Below are positions 11,567-24,037 of a stretch of 64,000 bases of DNA, piece after piece. Source of the DNA: Chaenocephalus aceratus (taxonomy: Eukaryota; Chordata; Actinopteri; Perciformes; Channichthyidae); assembly GCA_023974075.1 (NCBI GenBank), contig CM043800.1, positions 5,408,352 through 5,472,351 on the forward strand, given 5' to 3'. A program made the position numbers and the translations under genes. Numbering within the stretch: position 1 is the stretch's first letter; every line of letters begins with the position of its first letter. Under the pieces are notes generated by a model. It did not search any database and was not told the DNA's origin. It was given only the letters and a program-made list of their open reading frames with translations.

Positions 11567-12430
11567 AGATCTCACTAAATGACTCATTCCATAACAATGC
11601 TCCATACCCAAATGGAGAGTGGTCTCGCAGCAGCCTGCAGAGAGCTCTGTGCTGAACCTTTCACAGTGTGAGTACCATGTATACCATGTATTGACATGTG
11701 GTGTGGTCGAAATAGTTATTGACCTCCATATTTGCCATGGGTCAATGTGATTGGATGGACTTTGCAAACGTGCTTTCTGGAGCAATTCTTCTGAGCAGTT
11801 TCATAAAGCTTTCCCACCGAAACATATACATCGTATTCAATCACATTTCAACTGTTCTGTTAGCTACTCTAGTGTTCACTTGATATCATTTATTTAGATG
11901 TTGATCATGTTGTCCTAAAACAGTCTATGAAATGCAGCTAAAGCTCCAGGAATAAAGCTGGTAAATGGAAATGACCTCATTCTTAATCACACAATAGTTC
12001 TCTAATAGATCTCATGGGGTTTTAGACACTGATTGAGTGTGATGCAGACTCTCTGAAGATCCATCAGCACCTTGTTACCAGCTCCAGGCGAGACCAGGGC
12101 AAAGCCTGCCTCCTTCAAAAAGCCTCATCTCTCAGATATTGTTTTTGGCTAGATTGGATGGAGGGAGATGGATTGTGTGGGTCTTAGCACGGTGTGAGGC
12201 CGAGCAGGACCCTCTGCCACAGTGGCTGGCAGCATCAATCACTGGCTGGGGAGGCCAGCAGTCTGCAGAGTGAAGTGTTGTGATGTATACAGAACAGCTG
12301 TCAAGGGGCCTGCAGTAAGTAGTCAGTGACTTTCAGCAAACAAAGACCTGCTTTTCTTGTTGTGTCTTCTCTATCGGAGATGGATGTGCTTTCTGATCAG
12401 TTTCCAAGTGCAGCCGGGAAAGAAAATAAA
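11567..12430. other. anonymous sequence
   Basis: No gene or repeat recognised. Confidence 0.45.
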
Positions 12431-12456
12431 GGGAGAGAGAGAGAGAAACTTCAGAG

Positions 12457-12521
<65 letters not shown>

Positions 12522-12522
12522 C

Positions 12523-12610
<88 letters not shown>
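12431..12610. repeat. (GA)n microsatellite
   Basis: About 180 bp of GA dinucleotides with AAG, ACAG and AACTTCAGAGG interruptions. It is a homopurine/homopyrimidine tract with mirror symmetry and so could form triplex DNA. It generates several spurious frames on both strands. Confidence 0.97.
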
Positions 12611-13917
12611 GTGAATCCCAGGCCGGCACCAGCCTTTATTAGTGGCGTCCCAGTAATATAACCACCTCTTAGAAGACAGCCGTAGAATTTCCTGTTCCTT
12701 CCAAATCTCGGCCAAAAATGAGGCCATCATTACCTCTGGTGAGGAGAAGCCTGCCGCAGCCCGTGGAGAGGGGAGAACACAGATGGAGCCAGCCTGGCTT
12801 CACATCAGACCTGCAGCCCAGCAGCAAGCTCCAAATGTAATTAGCATTGTACCTCCATACTTTCCTTTCATGCTTCATTCTCCTTTTAGTCCAAATGTGT
12901 AACGCCTCAATTTCCCTTTTTCTGTCGTTAGTGTGCACTACATCTGTTAGTGTGCACTACATCTGTTATGTTGTTCCTGCAAACAGGCAGAGGCTATCCT
13001 GAATAGGCTACTGTTCATTTAAGAGATAGTAGTCCTTTGACACACTCTGAGGTTTAAAAGACAATCCCCACCCAGCCACAGCCTGTCATCCCTCTGCTGT
13101 CTGGCACACATACAGAAGTCCTCAGCCATACCAACAGAGCACAGAGCAGCTTCTTTACTTCTAGCTGTTTGTTTTTCTAATGTAGCATAAAGGGACTACA
13201 GCTGTACATTTAAAGATACCATATCAATACCAACATTGATGAAGCTTTAGTTTCAATACAGCTGTTGGAAAACGAGGGAACTTTTTGCAGTGTTTTATAG
13301 AAGATATAAAATGCCTTATAAATAAGCATCCCAAGGTCCAGATCAATTATAAATATTTTACGAAATATTAGGCCTGATAAACTGCATGTTGATGGGCAGC
13401 AGTGCTTCATAACACACACAGTTACTTTCTTCTGACTGAACCACAACGTGCTTACCTCTTATCCTCACCAACACATTTCTGTCATTCAACATTTCCAAAT
13501 TTGTCGATTGAAAAATCTAAAAACGACATTTATTTCGAGTGATCATGTACATTGTTGTGTTGGATATGGTAGGCAGCTATGGAAAGGCGAATGCGTTCGA
13601 CCAATGTTATATTTATTTTATTTTATTACATTCAAATGTGTTATTTTTCAATAGTTTTTAACTGTCTAAATGAATTGTACATGTGCGTTTGCTAACGTGC
13701 TTGAATTACATTTATTCTCAAGGCACAAATAAGTAATGTTGAATAAAAGGTTTATTTAGAATTAATAAATGAAATATAAAAAATAAGTGAGCAAATGCCT
13801 CTTGAATCTTGTTCATTTTGTCTGTGTTCCCATTATTTTCCATGTGTATTGGAGAGGTGAGCCCTATCCAGTCTGTGGTGGTCAGATCATGAATGGATAT
13901 TGTGTTAGAGCTCGGGC
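12611..13917. other. anonymous sequence
   Basis: No coding exon recognised. A tandem duplication of about 20 bp (GTGTGCACTACATCTGTTA) occurs at 12930-12968. AT-rich after 13200. Confidence 0.45.
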
Positions 13918-13925
13918 CCTGAGGC

Positions 13926-15280
13926 CAGGGGCGGACTGGCCATTGGGAATACCGGGGGTTTTCCCGGTGGGCCGGTGCTGTGCGTGGGCCGGAGGGCCAA
14001 AAAAATAAAAAACATTTAAAAAGTATTTTTTTTTTTTGCCTAAATCCTACCGGCCCACATTTGTAAGTGTTCTGGCCACCCCACTGGGCTGGGCCGTTTT
14101 GATAGGCTACCTATGTTCTATCTATCAGTTTCACTTTCACACGTCAGGCCCGTAGCAGCTGTCACTGCGCAGTGAACGATCAGGAGTGAGTGACTGAGAG
14201 ACCTAGAGCTGGCAGTTGCTTACAGATGGATAAACAAGCTCCAAAGCGTAAAGGCGTTTTTGTATAGTTTGTGTATACAGTATACAGTATTGTAGCGAGC
14301 CCTGGGTTCAGAGGGAGGGCTTGCATAGGGGAGGGGGTTGGCAGGGAAACGGGGTTCAGGGGGAGTGGCTGTACCCGTAGGATAGAAAAGGGGGAAGTGA
14401 CATCTGACTCAGAGGTCGCGCGGCTGTGGAGAAGAACGTGTTGCCCACATTCTGTTACTGAGTTTAGCCTAGTTAGCTAGCAGGTTTATTGTTTTGGGTG
14501 CAGTCACTTTTGCCTCCACCTGCTGTTCAAATAAATGTTGAAAGAAAAAGTAAATCTGTTTACAGTTCTGTTTCATATGTGTGTTGAGAGATGTATCCAT
14601 AGATTTAGTCCCTAATTTTGCTCTCAAAGTGCAATGCATTGATGCATTTAACTTCAACATTTAAAAATCTCTTCCCGGGGGAGCATGCCCCCGGACCCCC
14701 CTAGAGGAGGTGAGGTCCACCACCTGCCCACACCCCCTGTTAAATTGTCTCACCCACATTGAGGATGCATCCAATGCCCATGTTTTATTCCATGCGTCAA
14801 GTCAGGCAGATTGGGTCCAAATGTTATTGTATCAATGATCTGTTAACATTAAAATCACTAATTATATAATAATTATAATAATAATAATACATTTATTTTG
14901 GGGGGCGCCTTTCAAAACACCCAAGGACACCTTACAGGCTTACAGATTTAAAATGTACATTTACAATTTTACCTTACAAATTAAAACAGTGGATTTAGTG
15001 AAGTATCAGCCGGGGTAAGACAAGACAAACAACAGGAAATTGACTACAAAAGGAAACAAAAGGACACACTTTATATGCTTTATCTATTTTGCTCTCGGCA
15101 ACTCAAGGGCTCAGGTAATGTGATTGCTATATGAATAATGGTCCAAAATAACATGAATTGCATAGGGTCTTTTGTTAAGTAACATACTTTCGTCGCCGGC
15201 CGGCCGATACATGCCGCACATTAAGTGGGCCTGTCTGTCAATTAATCCCCGGGCCACTTGTTCCCCCCAGTCCGCCCCTG
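13926..15280 (+). mobile_element. hAT element, 1355 bp, non-autonomous, TSD CCTGAGGC
   Basis: Begins CAGGGGCGGACTGGCCATTG and ends CCAGTCCGCCCCTG, giving terminal inverted repeats of 12-13 bp. The 8-bp duplication CCTGAGGC is exact at 13918-13925 and 15281-15288. Inside, an ATG at 14226 opens a short Lys-rich frame (MDKQAPKRKG) that stops soon after and may be a leftover transposase start; no catalytic domain remains. A CCCGGGGGAGCATGCCCCCG block at 14675-14694 resembles a block in the hAT at 45328-46890. Related end fragments lie at 15597, 16373-16385, 31325-31433 and 33283. Confidence 0.92.
14860..15060 (-). mobile_element. antisense retroposon 3'-tail fragment with (AAT)n
   Basis: An AAT-repeat tail near 14868-14890 is followed by CATTTATTTTGGGGGGCGCC and TTTCAAAACACCCAAGGACA. 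Read on the minus strand this resembles the end of teleost LINE/SINE copies (GTCCTTGGGTGTTTTGAAAG ... AATAAATG). It is nested within the hAT element. Confidence 0.5.
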
Positions 15281-15461
15281 CCTGAGGCTCTCCACTCACA
15301 TTGACAGAAAACTCAGCATCATCTCCTGCTGAAACCTGAGACTGAGCCCCCGACACAACCCCAAACACAAACGGGATTTTGAAAAGCGTCACGGTTACAC
15401 TCCTTATGAAGTGGTGAGGTGACGCTCCACATTGCTTTTCTTCCCGACTGCAACGTTGTTG

Positions 15462-15524
<63 letters not shown>
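15462..15524. repeat. (TG)n microsatellite
   Basis: About 31 TG units passing into GAGAGAG. Confidence 0.96.
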
Positions 15525-15530
<6 letters not shown>

Positions 15531-15596
15531 CGTTTCACATGTGTGTATGAGAGATTTTTACATATGTCTGTAAATTATTTTGGTTTCAGTTGTGAG

Positions 15597-16385
15597 CAGG
15601 CTCCGATTGGCCATCGGGAGATTCGGGACTTTTCCTGGTGGGCCGCTGCCATTGGTGGGTTGCTGCCTTCGGTGGGCCGCTAGCTCTGGCATAGGTGGGC
15701 CGTGGACTTTCACAGCGCCGCTGTATGGGCTCAGAACTGTCTCATAATACACACATGCACACAGAAGGATTCACACTTGTATTTCATGATCCGCAAAAGG
15801 ATCCACACTTGTGTTTTTCACTGCACACACAAATGTGTTCCGTTTCATAATATACATGTAAATAAAATCCAAATACAGAAAAAAGTGTTACATTTTTGAT
15901 CCTCACATATTTGTTTTCCCGTTTAAATCCCCTGAACCTGCAAACACAAACAGCTTTCTGTGCACGGATCGCTGTGCATTCGTGTGTGGGTTTTTTGAGA
16001 CTCCCCTGACGGTCACCCGATTCGTACTTGTAATTTTGTATATCTATAGCCAATCAGATGTCTCCTTCATTCTAAGCCAATCACATGAGCGCGTCCCAAC
16101 GAGGGTATGATGTCTTGCGTTCATGACATAGCGCTTCTTGTACGCATTTTGCGCTGTCCATGGAGCCTGCCTACAGGCGCTAATCTCAGGACACCTCCAC
16201 TCTCAGTACAGCGCCACTTTCCGAGCAAGAAATGCACGCAAATACAAGCTTTTATATTATTAAGGTACAGCGCCACTTCCCGTGGGTGCTAGACAGTGAA
16301 CTGTCAACGGGGGGAGCCTCGCTGCGGGGGAACGGTGGACCTCTGTCGTCTGTCAAAGCAACTTCAGATGGCCAGTCCGCCCCTG
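15597..16385 (+). mobile_element. hAT-like ends of the CAGGGGCGG family enclosing one fold-back arm
   Basis: CAGGCTCCGATTGGCCATCG at 15597 is a diverged left end and CCAGTCCGCCCCTG ending at 16385 is a right end of the same family as the 13926-15280 element. Flanks (GTTGTGAG and CCGGTACC) do not match, so these may be ends of different copies joined by rearrangement. A second diverged right-end block (GGCCAGTCCGCGACTG) follows at 16440-16455. Confidence 0.5.
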
Positions 16386-17645
16386 CCGGTACCGAGGTGG
16401 GCCGATCGGAGTGGCCGACCGGCCCACTTCGTTCCGATGGCCAGTCCGCGACTGCTTCGGCATACAGTATAAGTGTTGCACGGCCAGATACGGCTCGAGA
16501 AGCCGACTCAGATGAATGAGGTGAGTAAACAGCTGACAGCTGGCAAGAAACTCGAGCGATTATTCGCATCGCGTCCGGTGTGAACGCACCATTATTACAA
16601 GTATTATATAATTACAAAATAAAATCGCCACTCTCAGTACAGCGCCACTTTCTGAACAGGTAATGCACGGAAATAAAATATTTTATATTATTATTATTAT
16701 CCTTCGCGTCGAAAGGAGCCAGTTGGGGTGGTTCGGGCAAGGAACGTTTGGGGCTCTCTGCTGGAACTGATACCCCCGTGACCCGACCACGGATAAGCGG
16801 GAGAAGATGGATGGATGGATGGATGGATGGATTATTATTATTATTATTAATAATAATATATATAAATAAAAACATCTTGTATTTTAGTCACACCCGCTAT
16901 TGATTAATTTAGTAAACATTGGACCTTGACACCGTCCACATAGCTAGTGAAATAATATAATCGAAAACATTAAGCCTCTTTGATTTAATAATCGGAGCTG
17001 AAACCTCTCTGCCATCTCATATAACACACTTCCTTATTTATCCTTGAATAATAATACCGTAAAAATAAAGACGACTATGCTACGGTCCTTCGGTTACGAG
17101 ATTAGCGCCTGCAGGCTCCATGGACCTGTCATCTCCGGACAGCGCAAAATGCGTATATGAAGTGCTACATCATGAACACAAGAAATCATACCCTCATGTG
17201 ATTGGCTTAGAATGAAGGAGAGATCTGATTGGTTATAGATAGAAAAAATTACAAGTACGAACCGGGTGACCATCAGGGGAGTCTCAAAAATCCCACACAC
17301 GAATGCACAGCGATCCGTGCACAGAATGCGGTTTGTGTTTGCAGGTTCAGACGTTTTAAACGGGAAAATATGTGAGGATCAAAAATACATATGTAAAACT
17401 TTTTTCTGTATTTGGATTTTATTTACATGCATATGAAACGGAACACATTTGTGTGTGCATTGAAAAACATAAGTGTGGATCCGGAAATACAAGTGTGAAT
17501 CCTTCTGTGTGCATGTGTGTATTATGAGACTGTTCTGAGCCCATACCGCTGCGCTGGTACCCGCATCCGCATCCGCCGCAAACACCCCCGTAGCGAGGCT
17601 CCCGGAGGCTCCGGCCGCGGCGGCTCCGGCCCTGTGAAAGTCCAC
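15697..17645. repeat. large inverted repeat, ~0.5-kb arms, composite element
   Basis: The left arm (15697-16187) and right arm (17098-17645) are reverse complements over nearly their whole length. Shared blocks include GTATGGGCTCAGAAC, AGAAGGATTCACACTTGTAT, CGCACGAATG-type segments and GAGCCTGC...GGCGCTAATCTC. The right arm carries a ~70-bp GC-rich insert at 17557-17625. The 0.9-kb spacer holds direct copies of CTCTCAGTACAGCGCCACTT (16199 and 16630), hAT-end motifs, a GGTGTGAACGCACC motif at 16576 and a Rex3-like tail. No transposase remains. Confidence 0.8.
16709..16831 (+). mobile_element. Rex3/RTE-like LINE 3' end with (GGAT)n tail
   Basis: Contains GACCCGACCACGGATAAGCG, then GGAGAAGATGGATGGATGG and a GGAT tandem tail at 16808-16830. 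This order is the known 3' end of fish RTE-clade (Rex3-type) retrotransposons. Only the extreme 3' end is present, as is usual for 5'-truncated insertions. Confidence 0.75.
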
Positions 17646-17730
17646 CGCCGTTGCGAGTTTCCGGCTGTAAATAATCTCCCGTTCATCGCGTCCAATCGCG
17701 ACCCCACTGCTCTTAGTACTAGACTCCTGG

Positions 17731-17765
17731 TACTAGGATGGGTTAAATGCAGAGAACACTGTGTG
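17731..17765 (+). mobile_element. short retroposon-tail fragment
   Basis: Shares CTAGGATGGGTTAAATGCAG with the insertion at 7612-7735. No tail or other parts are visible. Confidence 0.45.
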
Positions 17766-17796
17766 TGCTGTGTGCTCTGCAAGCATGTGTGACCAT

Positions 17797-18215
17797 TAGG
17801 GGTGTAACGGTTCACAAACATTTCGGTTCGGTACGTACCTCGGTTTTTAGGTCACGGTTCGGTTCGGTACGTTTTCGGTACAGCAGAAAAAATTATCACA
17901 AAACATAACATTTTTCAAACCGGATACTTATGCTGGAGGATTATCGAGCTCAACTTTATCTGCGTTTCGAGAGTTCCTCAAATTACTGACTACATTTGAA
18001 CGCATCCCTGTGACCAGCTCTCATAGTATGCCTCCCGTGAAATGAAATGACTTGCTCGCTCTATGACGCGTTGAACCCAATGTGAGCAAATTACTCTGAA
18101 TGCTGCGACGCAGCACCTGAGATTACTTCCAAGAAGTTGTTCACGTTCTCAATTTTTTACGTTTAACGTTATATTCGTTCAATACACTTTGGTAAACACG
18201 TGTACCGAACCGAAG
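17797..18215 (+). mobile_element. hAT fragment (TAGGGGTGTAACGGTTC end)
   Basis: Starts TAGGGGTGTAACGGTTCACA, then repeated CGGTTCGGTACG subterminal motifs, a familiar fish hAT left end. Near 18202 the complementary subterminal motif TGTACCGAACCGAA appears, but the terminal inverted repeat is missing, so the right end is truncated. No transposase frame. Confidence 0.7.
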
Positions 18216-20640
<2,425 letters not shown>

Positions 20641-20739
20641 ATATGCAAAGGGTTGCTGGCATTTCCAAAGATAGCCAGGCTGACATTTCTATTGACTTTG
20701 ATGTCGATAATCCCTCACAAGTTCCCCAAGCTAACTGAT

Positions 20740-20743
<4 letters not shown>

Positions 20744-20797
<54 letters not shown>
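20744..20797. repeat. (GT)n microsatellite
   Basis: About 27 uninterrupted GT units, 104 bp after the preceding compound array. Confidence 0.97.
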
Positions 20798-20798
<1 letters not shown>

Positions 20799-21829
20799 AC
20801 TATGTGGGTAAACATTATCGCTGTATACCTATGAGGGTGTTCCAGGTTGGAAAGTAGACAAGGTGGGGATTCAAATCAGTACATATTACTACATTGTATT
20901 TACCTTTATTAACACTTCCCTAGAAACAAATCACCAATAAAGGTCATGACATCAAAGCCCATAGGACACTTTAATTGAGGTATGATAAGTAATATTTGTA
21001 TACTTTTTGATATGTGGTAAGATGTGTGTTTGAGGCCACATCGGAAACATCCGTTTGACAACACTGACCTCTTGACGGCTCTGAAATGGGACTAAAATGT
21101 TCACTGTTTTAGTTTAGGTGATATCGAAGTGTTTATAATCCACCAGTGATATCCTCCGGCAATGAGCCAACACTCATCATTGCAAAAGTTTAGGTTTATT
21201 TACTCCCCAGAATTGCTGTTTTCATGTTTTCTTAACTGACATGTCTTGGTATGTAACAGGACTTGTTTGTTTCAGCCAGGAGGGAAGCAAGCCGCCGCTG
21301 TGACTGACAGACGTGTCTCATCCAGCTCCTGTCTACGCTGTGGTCCTCTGTCAGAGGTTAATGGAAGTGTGTATTAGCCCTGCAGGAGAGCGAGGGGCCA
21401 ACGTCTTTGACTCTGTCTGACTACCAGACAACATATCTGCTCCTCTGACGGCCACAGTAATAACAGCCTGTTAGGAAAACACACTCTTCTTCTCCAGCCT
21501 CCATTATCTCCGGATCACTGAAGATGCAGCTGTGCCGGAAGAGAGCGTGCTGCGTCACTAACTCTCCATGAACCATGACCCTCCAGAGGATCAGGAACCT
21601 TTGGCCTCTATAGTTCCCTTCCAGACCAAAACTCTCATTGTCAACGTATTGGTCAAATGATGTCATTGTTTAAGCTAGACCTGATCATCTTTAAGAAGTG
21701 TAAACATGTACATCAAATCCCTCAACTGTGTTTCATAAAGTCTCATAAAGTGTCTTCTTCATGATTTCTAGTGTCCCACAGCAAAAAACTCAAATGTGCT
21801 TTTGTGCGTGTTGGATTATGTGGTCTGTG
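20798..21829. other. anonymous sequence
   Basis: No gene recognised. An 81-codon frame on the minus strand (21421-21666) has no familiar motif. The last 8 bases (GGTCTGTG) are the left target duplication of the next element. Confidence 0.45.
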
Positions 21830-21979
21830 CAGAGATGGGGACTCGAGTCGCACTTAAGTCGCACACACAGAGACTTCAGACTTGACTTGGACTCGTGACC
21901 AAAAGACTTCAGACTCGACTTGGACTCGTGTGTTGGGACTCGTGAACAATCATTGTGTTTTCTATTTGTGGCGTATTAA

Positions 21980-22199
21980 AGGTGGGGTAGGTACATTTGA
22001 GAGAAACCGGCTCGAGATCGCTAGAATTTGAAAATACACAACCGGAGATAATCTGCTAGAGGCTGCTACTTCCTTATAGAGCCCGCCTCCTCCAACACAC
22101 ACGAACGCGCACATGACCAATGAGGGCACGAGATAAGTCTGTGCCCAGATGGAAGGCTGACAGGCAGGCAGGCCATCCAGTTACTTTAGCCGGGCTCAT
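21980..22199. mobile_element. TTAA MITE, family A, copy 3 (5' half only)
   Basis: TTAA at 21976-21979 precedes AGGTGGGGTAGGTACATTTG. Similarity to copy 2 holds through ACTTTAGCCGGGCTCA, then stops at about 22199 where the hAT BED exon begins. The missing 3' half implies a deletion after insertion that joined the MITE to transposase-gene sequence. Confidence 0.8.
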
Positions 22200-22427
22200 T
22201 ACGCAGACGTGCGCGCCTCTGTTACTACCTCGTAGTAACACAATAGCGACCGGTGGCACACCTGCGGCTGTACCGCTTGTAATTAGGTTCAACTACAACA
22301 ACTTCGAACAAAACGCCGGCGGCACCAACAAAAGGAGCGCACACTGCAAAGTCTGCAATATCAAAATCAAGGATGCTGGCGCAACAACGTCAAATTTCAT
22401 CAGGCACTTGAAAACTCACCCGGAGAG
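22120..22427 (+). pseudogene. hAT transposase N-terminal BED zinc-finger exon, fused in frame to MITE sequence
   Basis: The open frame starts at an ATG inside MITE A copy 3 (22120), runs without a stop into transposon-coding sequence after about 22200, and reads a BED-type zinc finger: Cys-x2-Cys (codons starting 22345 and 22354, HCKVC) followed by TSNFIRHLKTHPER, with the two His of H-x3-H. BED fingers bind DNA at transposon ends in hAT transposases and domesticated ZBED proteins. GAG|GTCAGT at 22425-22433 looks like a splice donor, so the exon should end at 22427; past it the frame runs on to 22488 with no resemblance to transposase. No downstream dimerisation or catalytic exon is present. 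Whether the first ~27 MITE-derived codons were ever translated is unknown; the fusion may be accidental. Confidence 0.75.
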
Positions 22428-23071
22428 GTCAGTCACATTAACGCATGGACGGTTAGCAAACATGTTTAGCTCAGCATCAGCTATGTAATGTTAGCTTAGC
22501 TTGCTACTAGCTTTGTAACTGAATATATGAAAAGATGAGTGAATGTTTGCTTGTCACACTTGTTTGAGTTGAGTGGCGTTGACATCCAACTCTTGACATG
22601 ACATAAAAAAGGTCGGTAACGTTAATCATTACGTTCCGCTGCCACCATTTACTGGCTAACGTTAAACGTAGAAAATACATAGTTACATACATAAATACAT
22701 CTGTGGGTTTATAGGCAGGTTACATGGTTTATTGTTGACCACGTAACGTTAATGTTACAGGTTTATCAGGTTACCATGACACTGGCTTTGAGTGAGAGGA
22801 TAGAGGAATATGTTTATTAATAGTAGACTTAAAAGATGTCATTAGAGACCCAGTGTATAATAACACAGTAAATGCTTTGAATGTCTTAGATATAGCTGCA
22901 GTATTCTTAACAGACTGGATAGCAGCAGACAATAGAAGGCTTATTACAACCAGAAGAGACATGAGACTTTTATTTGTTAGAGACTTGAGACTTGACTTGG
23001 ACTCATGACCAAAGACTTGAGACTTGACTTGGACTTGCAAAAAAAGACTTGTGAACATCTCTGGGTCTGTG

Positions 23072-23379
23072 TCTCAATCCAGATACCTGTGCAGTGTGAA
23101 CACTTGAGCGGTTAGAATTTGGACTGAATAGTAGTGTCAAATCGCACACGGCCTCACAGGAAGTGACGATCACCACTGTTAGCTAGCTTGCTAATATTGT
23201 TCTTGTCTGCTATCCAAACTGCTCAAATTATCTGACAATATTAACGGTGGTTTCTTTTAGACACAGATATCGTGGTACATTTATGTAATATCGAAAAAAA
23301 CTATAACTTTATTCATATAAAGCTGTAATGACCGGATTGACTTCAAATTCTGTTACGTAGCTAAAATGGCGGGAATTAT
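23072..23379. other. anonymous sequence
   Basis: About 300 bp with no feature recognised. Confidence 0.45.
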
Positions 23380-24033
23380 AGGTCTCCTATTATGCCATTT
23401 TTAGGCATATATGGGTCTCAGATATATACACATATATAAAAAAACATGTCTATGATGTGTTTTGCTCAAAATACCAAACAGATCATGCATTTTAGAAATC
23501 CCTCATTCCCCTCTATTTCAGCCCTGTTAGAGAACTGCAGGCTCGGGGTCCTTAGCTTGAAATGCTACCGCAGATACAGCTACAGGCTGCCGTGATTAAA
23601 TGCCATATCATGTTCTAAACCACATCAAGGATTATTTCTGAAACAGTTTGGAGCTCAAATGCTTTCTCTCTCTCGGGTTTACCACAAGGTGAGTTCCTTT
23701 TTTATTTCCTGTTTTGTTACACATACTCTCTCCAGTACAGGTTAGCTCTGAGTGTTAGCGATGCTTGCTAATGTAAACAAAGACCATATTACTTCCAAAA
23801 CACGCCGGGCATTGTTTCTGATGGGGCCGTGGGCGTAAAGCCAGCCCACATTTACGATATTACATCATATCGGCAGCAAATCAGCTCTGTTGTTCCCCCG
23901 TTTTTAGAGATGTGGGTACGGAGGAAAAGAGAGAGGGTTTTATTTTCTGACACGTTGTGGGTCTCCTGACGCACCGGGGACACATGTATGTATAAAAGAC
24001 ATCAAAAAGTGCATTTTGCATGATAGGTCCCCT
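23380..24033 (+). mobile_element. TTAA MITE, family B, copy 1
   Basis: Left end AGGTCTCCTATTATGCC, right end TTTTGCATGATAGGTCCCCT followed by TTAA (24034-24037); the left flank is TTAT. It shares GTTTTTAGAGATGTGGGTAC-type and GGGGACACATG blocks with the copies at 30067-31001 and 48943-49449. About 654 bp, non-coding. Confidence 0.8.
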
Positions 24034-24037
24034 TTAA

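Larger units (their letters stand above)
21830..23063 (+). mobile_element. hAT element, 1234 bp, with BED exon, TSD GGTCTGTG
   Basis: Begins CAGAGATGGGGACTCGAGTC and ends GACTTGTGAACATCTCTG, so the outer 8 bases CAGAGATG are inverted at both ends. The flanking 8-bp duplication GGTCTGTG is exact at 21822-21829 and 23064-23071. Both subterminal zones repeat GACTTGACTTGGACTCGTG-like units (21876-21950 and 22980-23040), as hAT transposase-binding regions do. It retains one BED zinc-finger exon but no RNase-H-like catalytic domain, so it is a deletion derivative. A family-A MITE fragment lies inside. Confidence 0.93.

Noticed and set aside
12669..12938. 89-codon minus-strand frame as an exon
   Set aside because: No motif recognised and no supporting splice signals; retained as anonymous sequence.
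15597..16385. Single intact hAT element
   Set aside because: The 8-bp flanks (GTTGTGAG, CCGGTACC) do not match, and the interior is shared with an inverted arm, so the two ends may not belong together.
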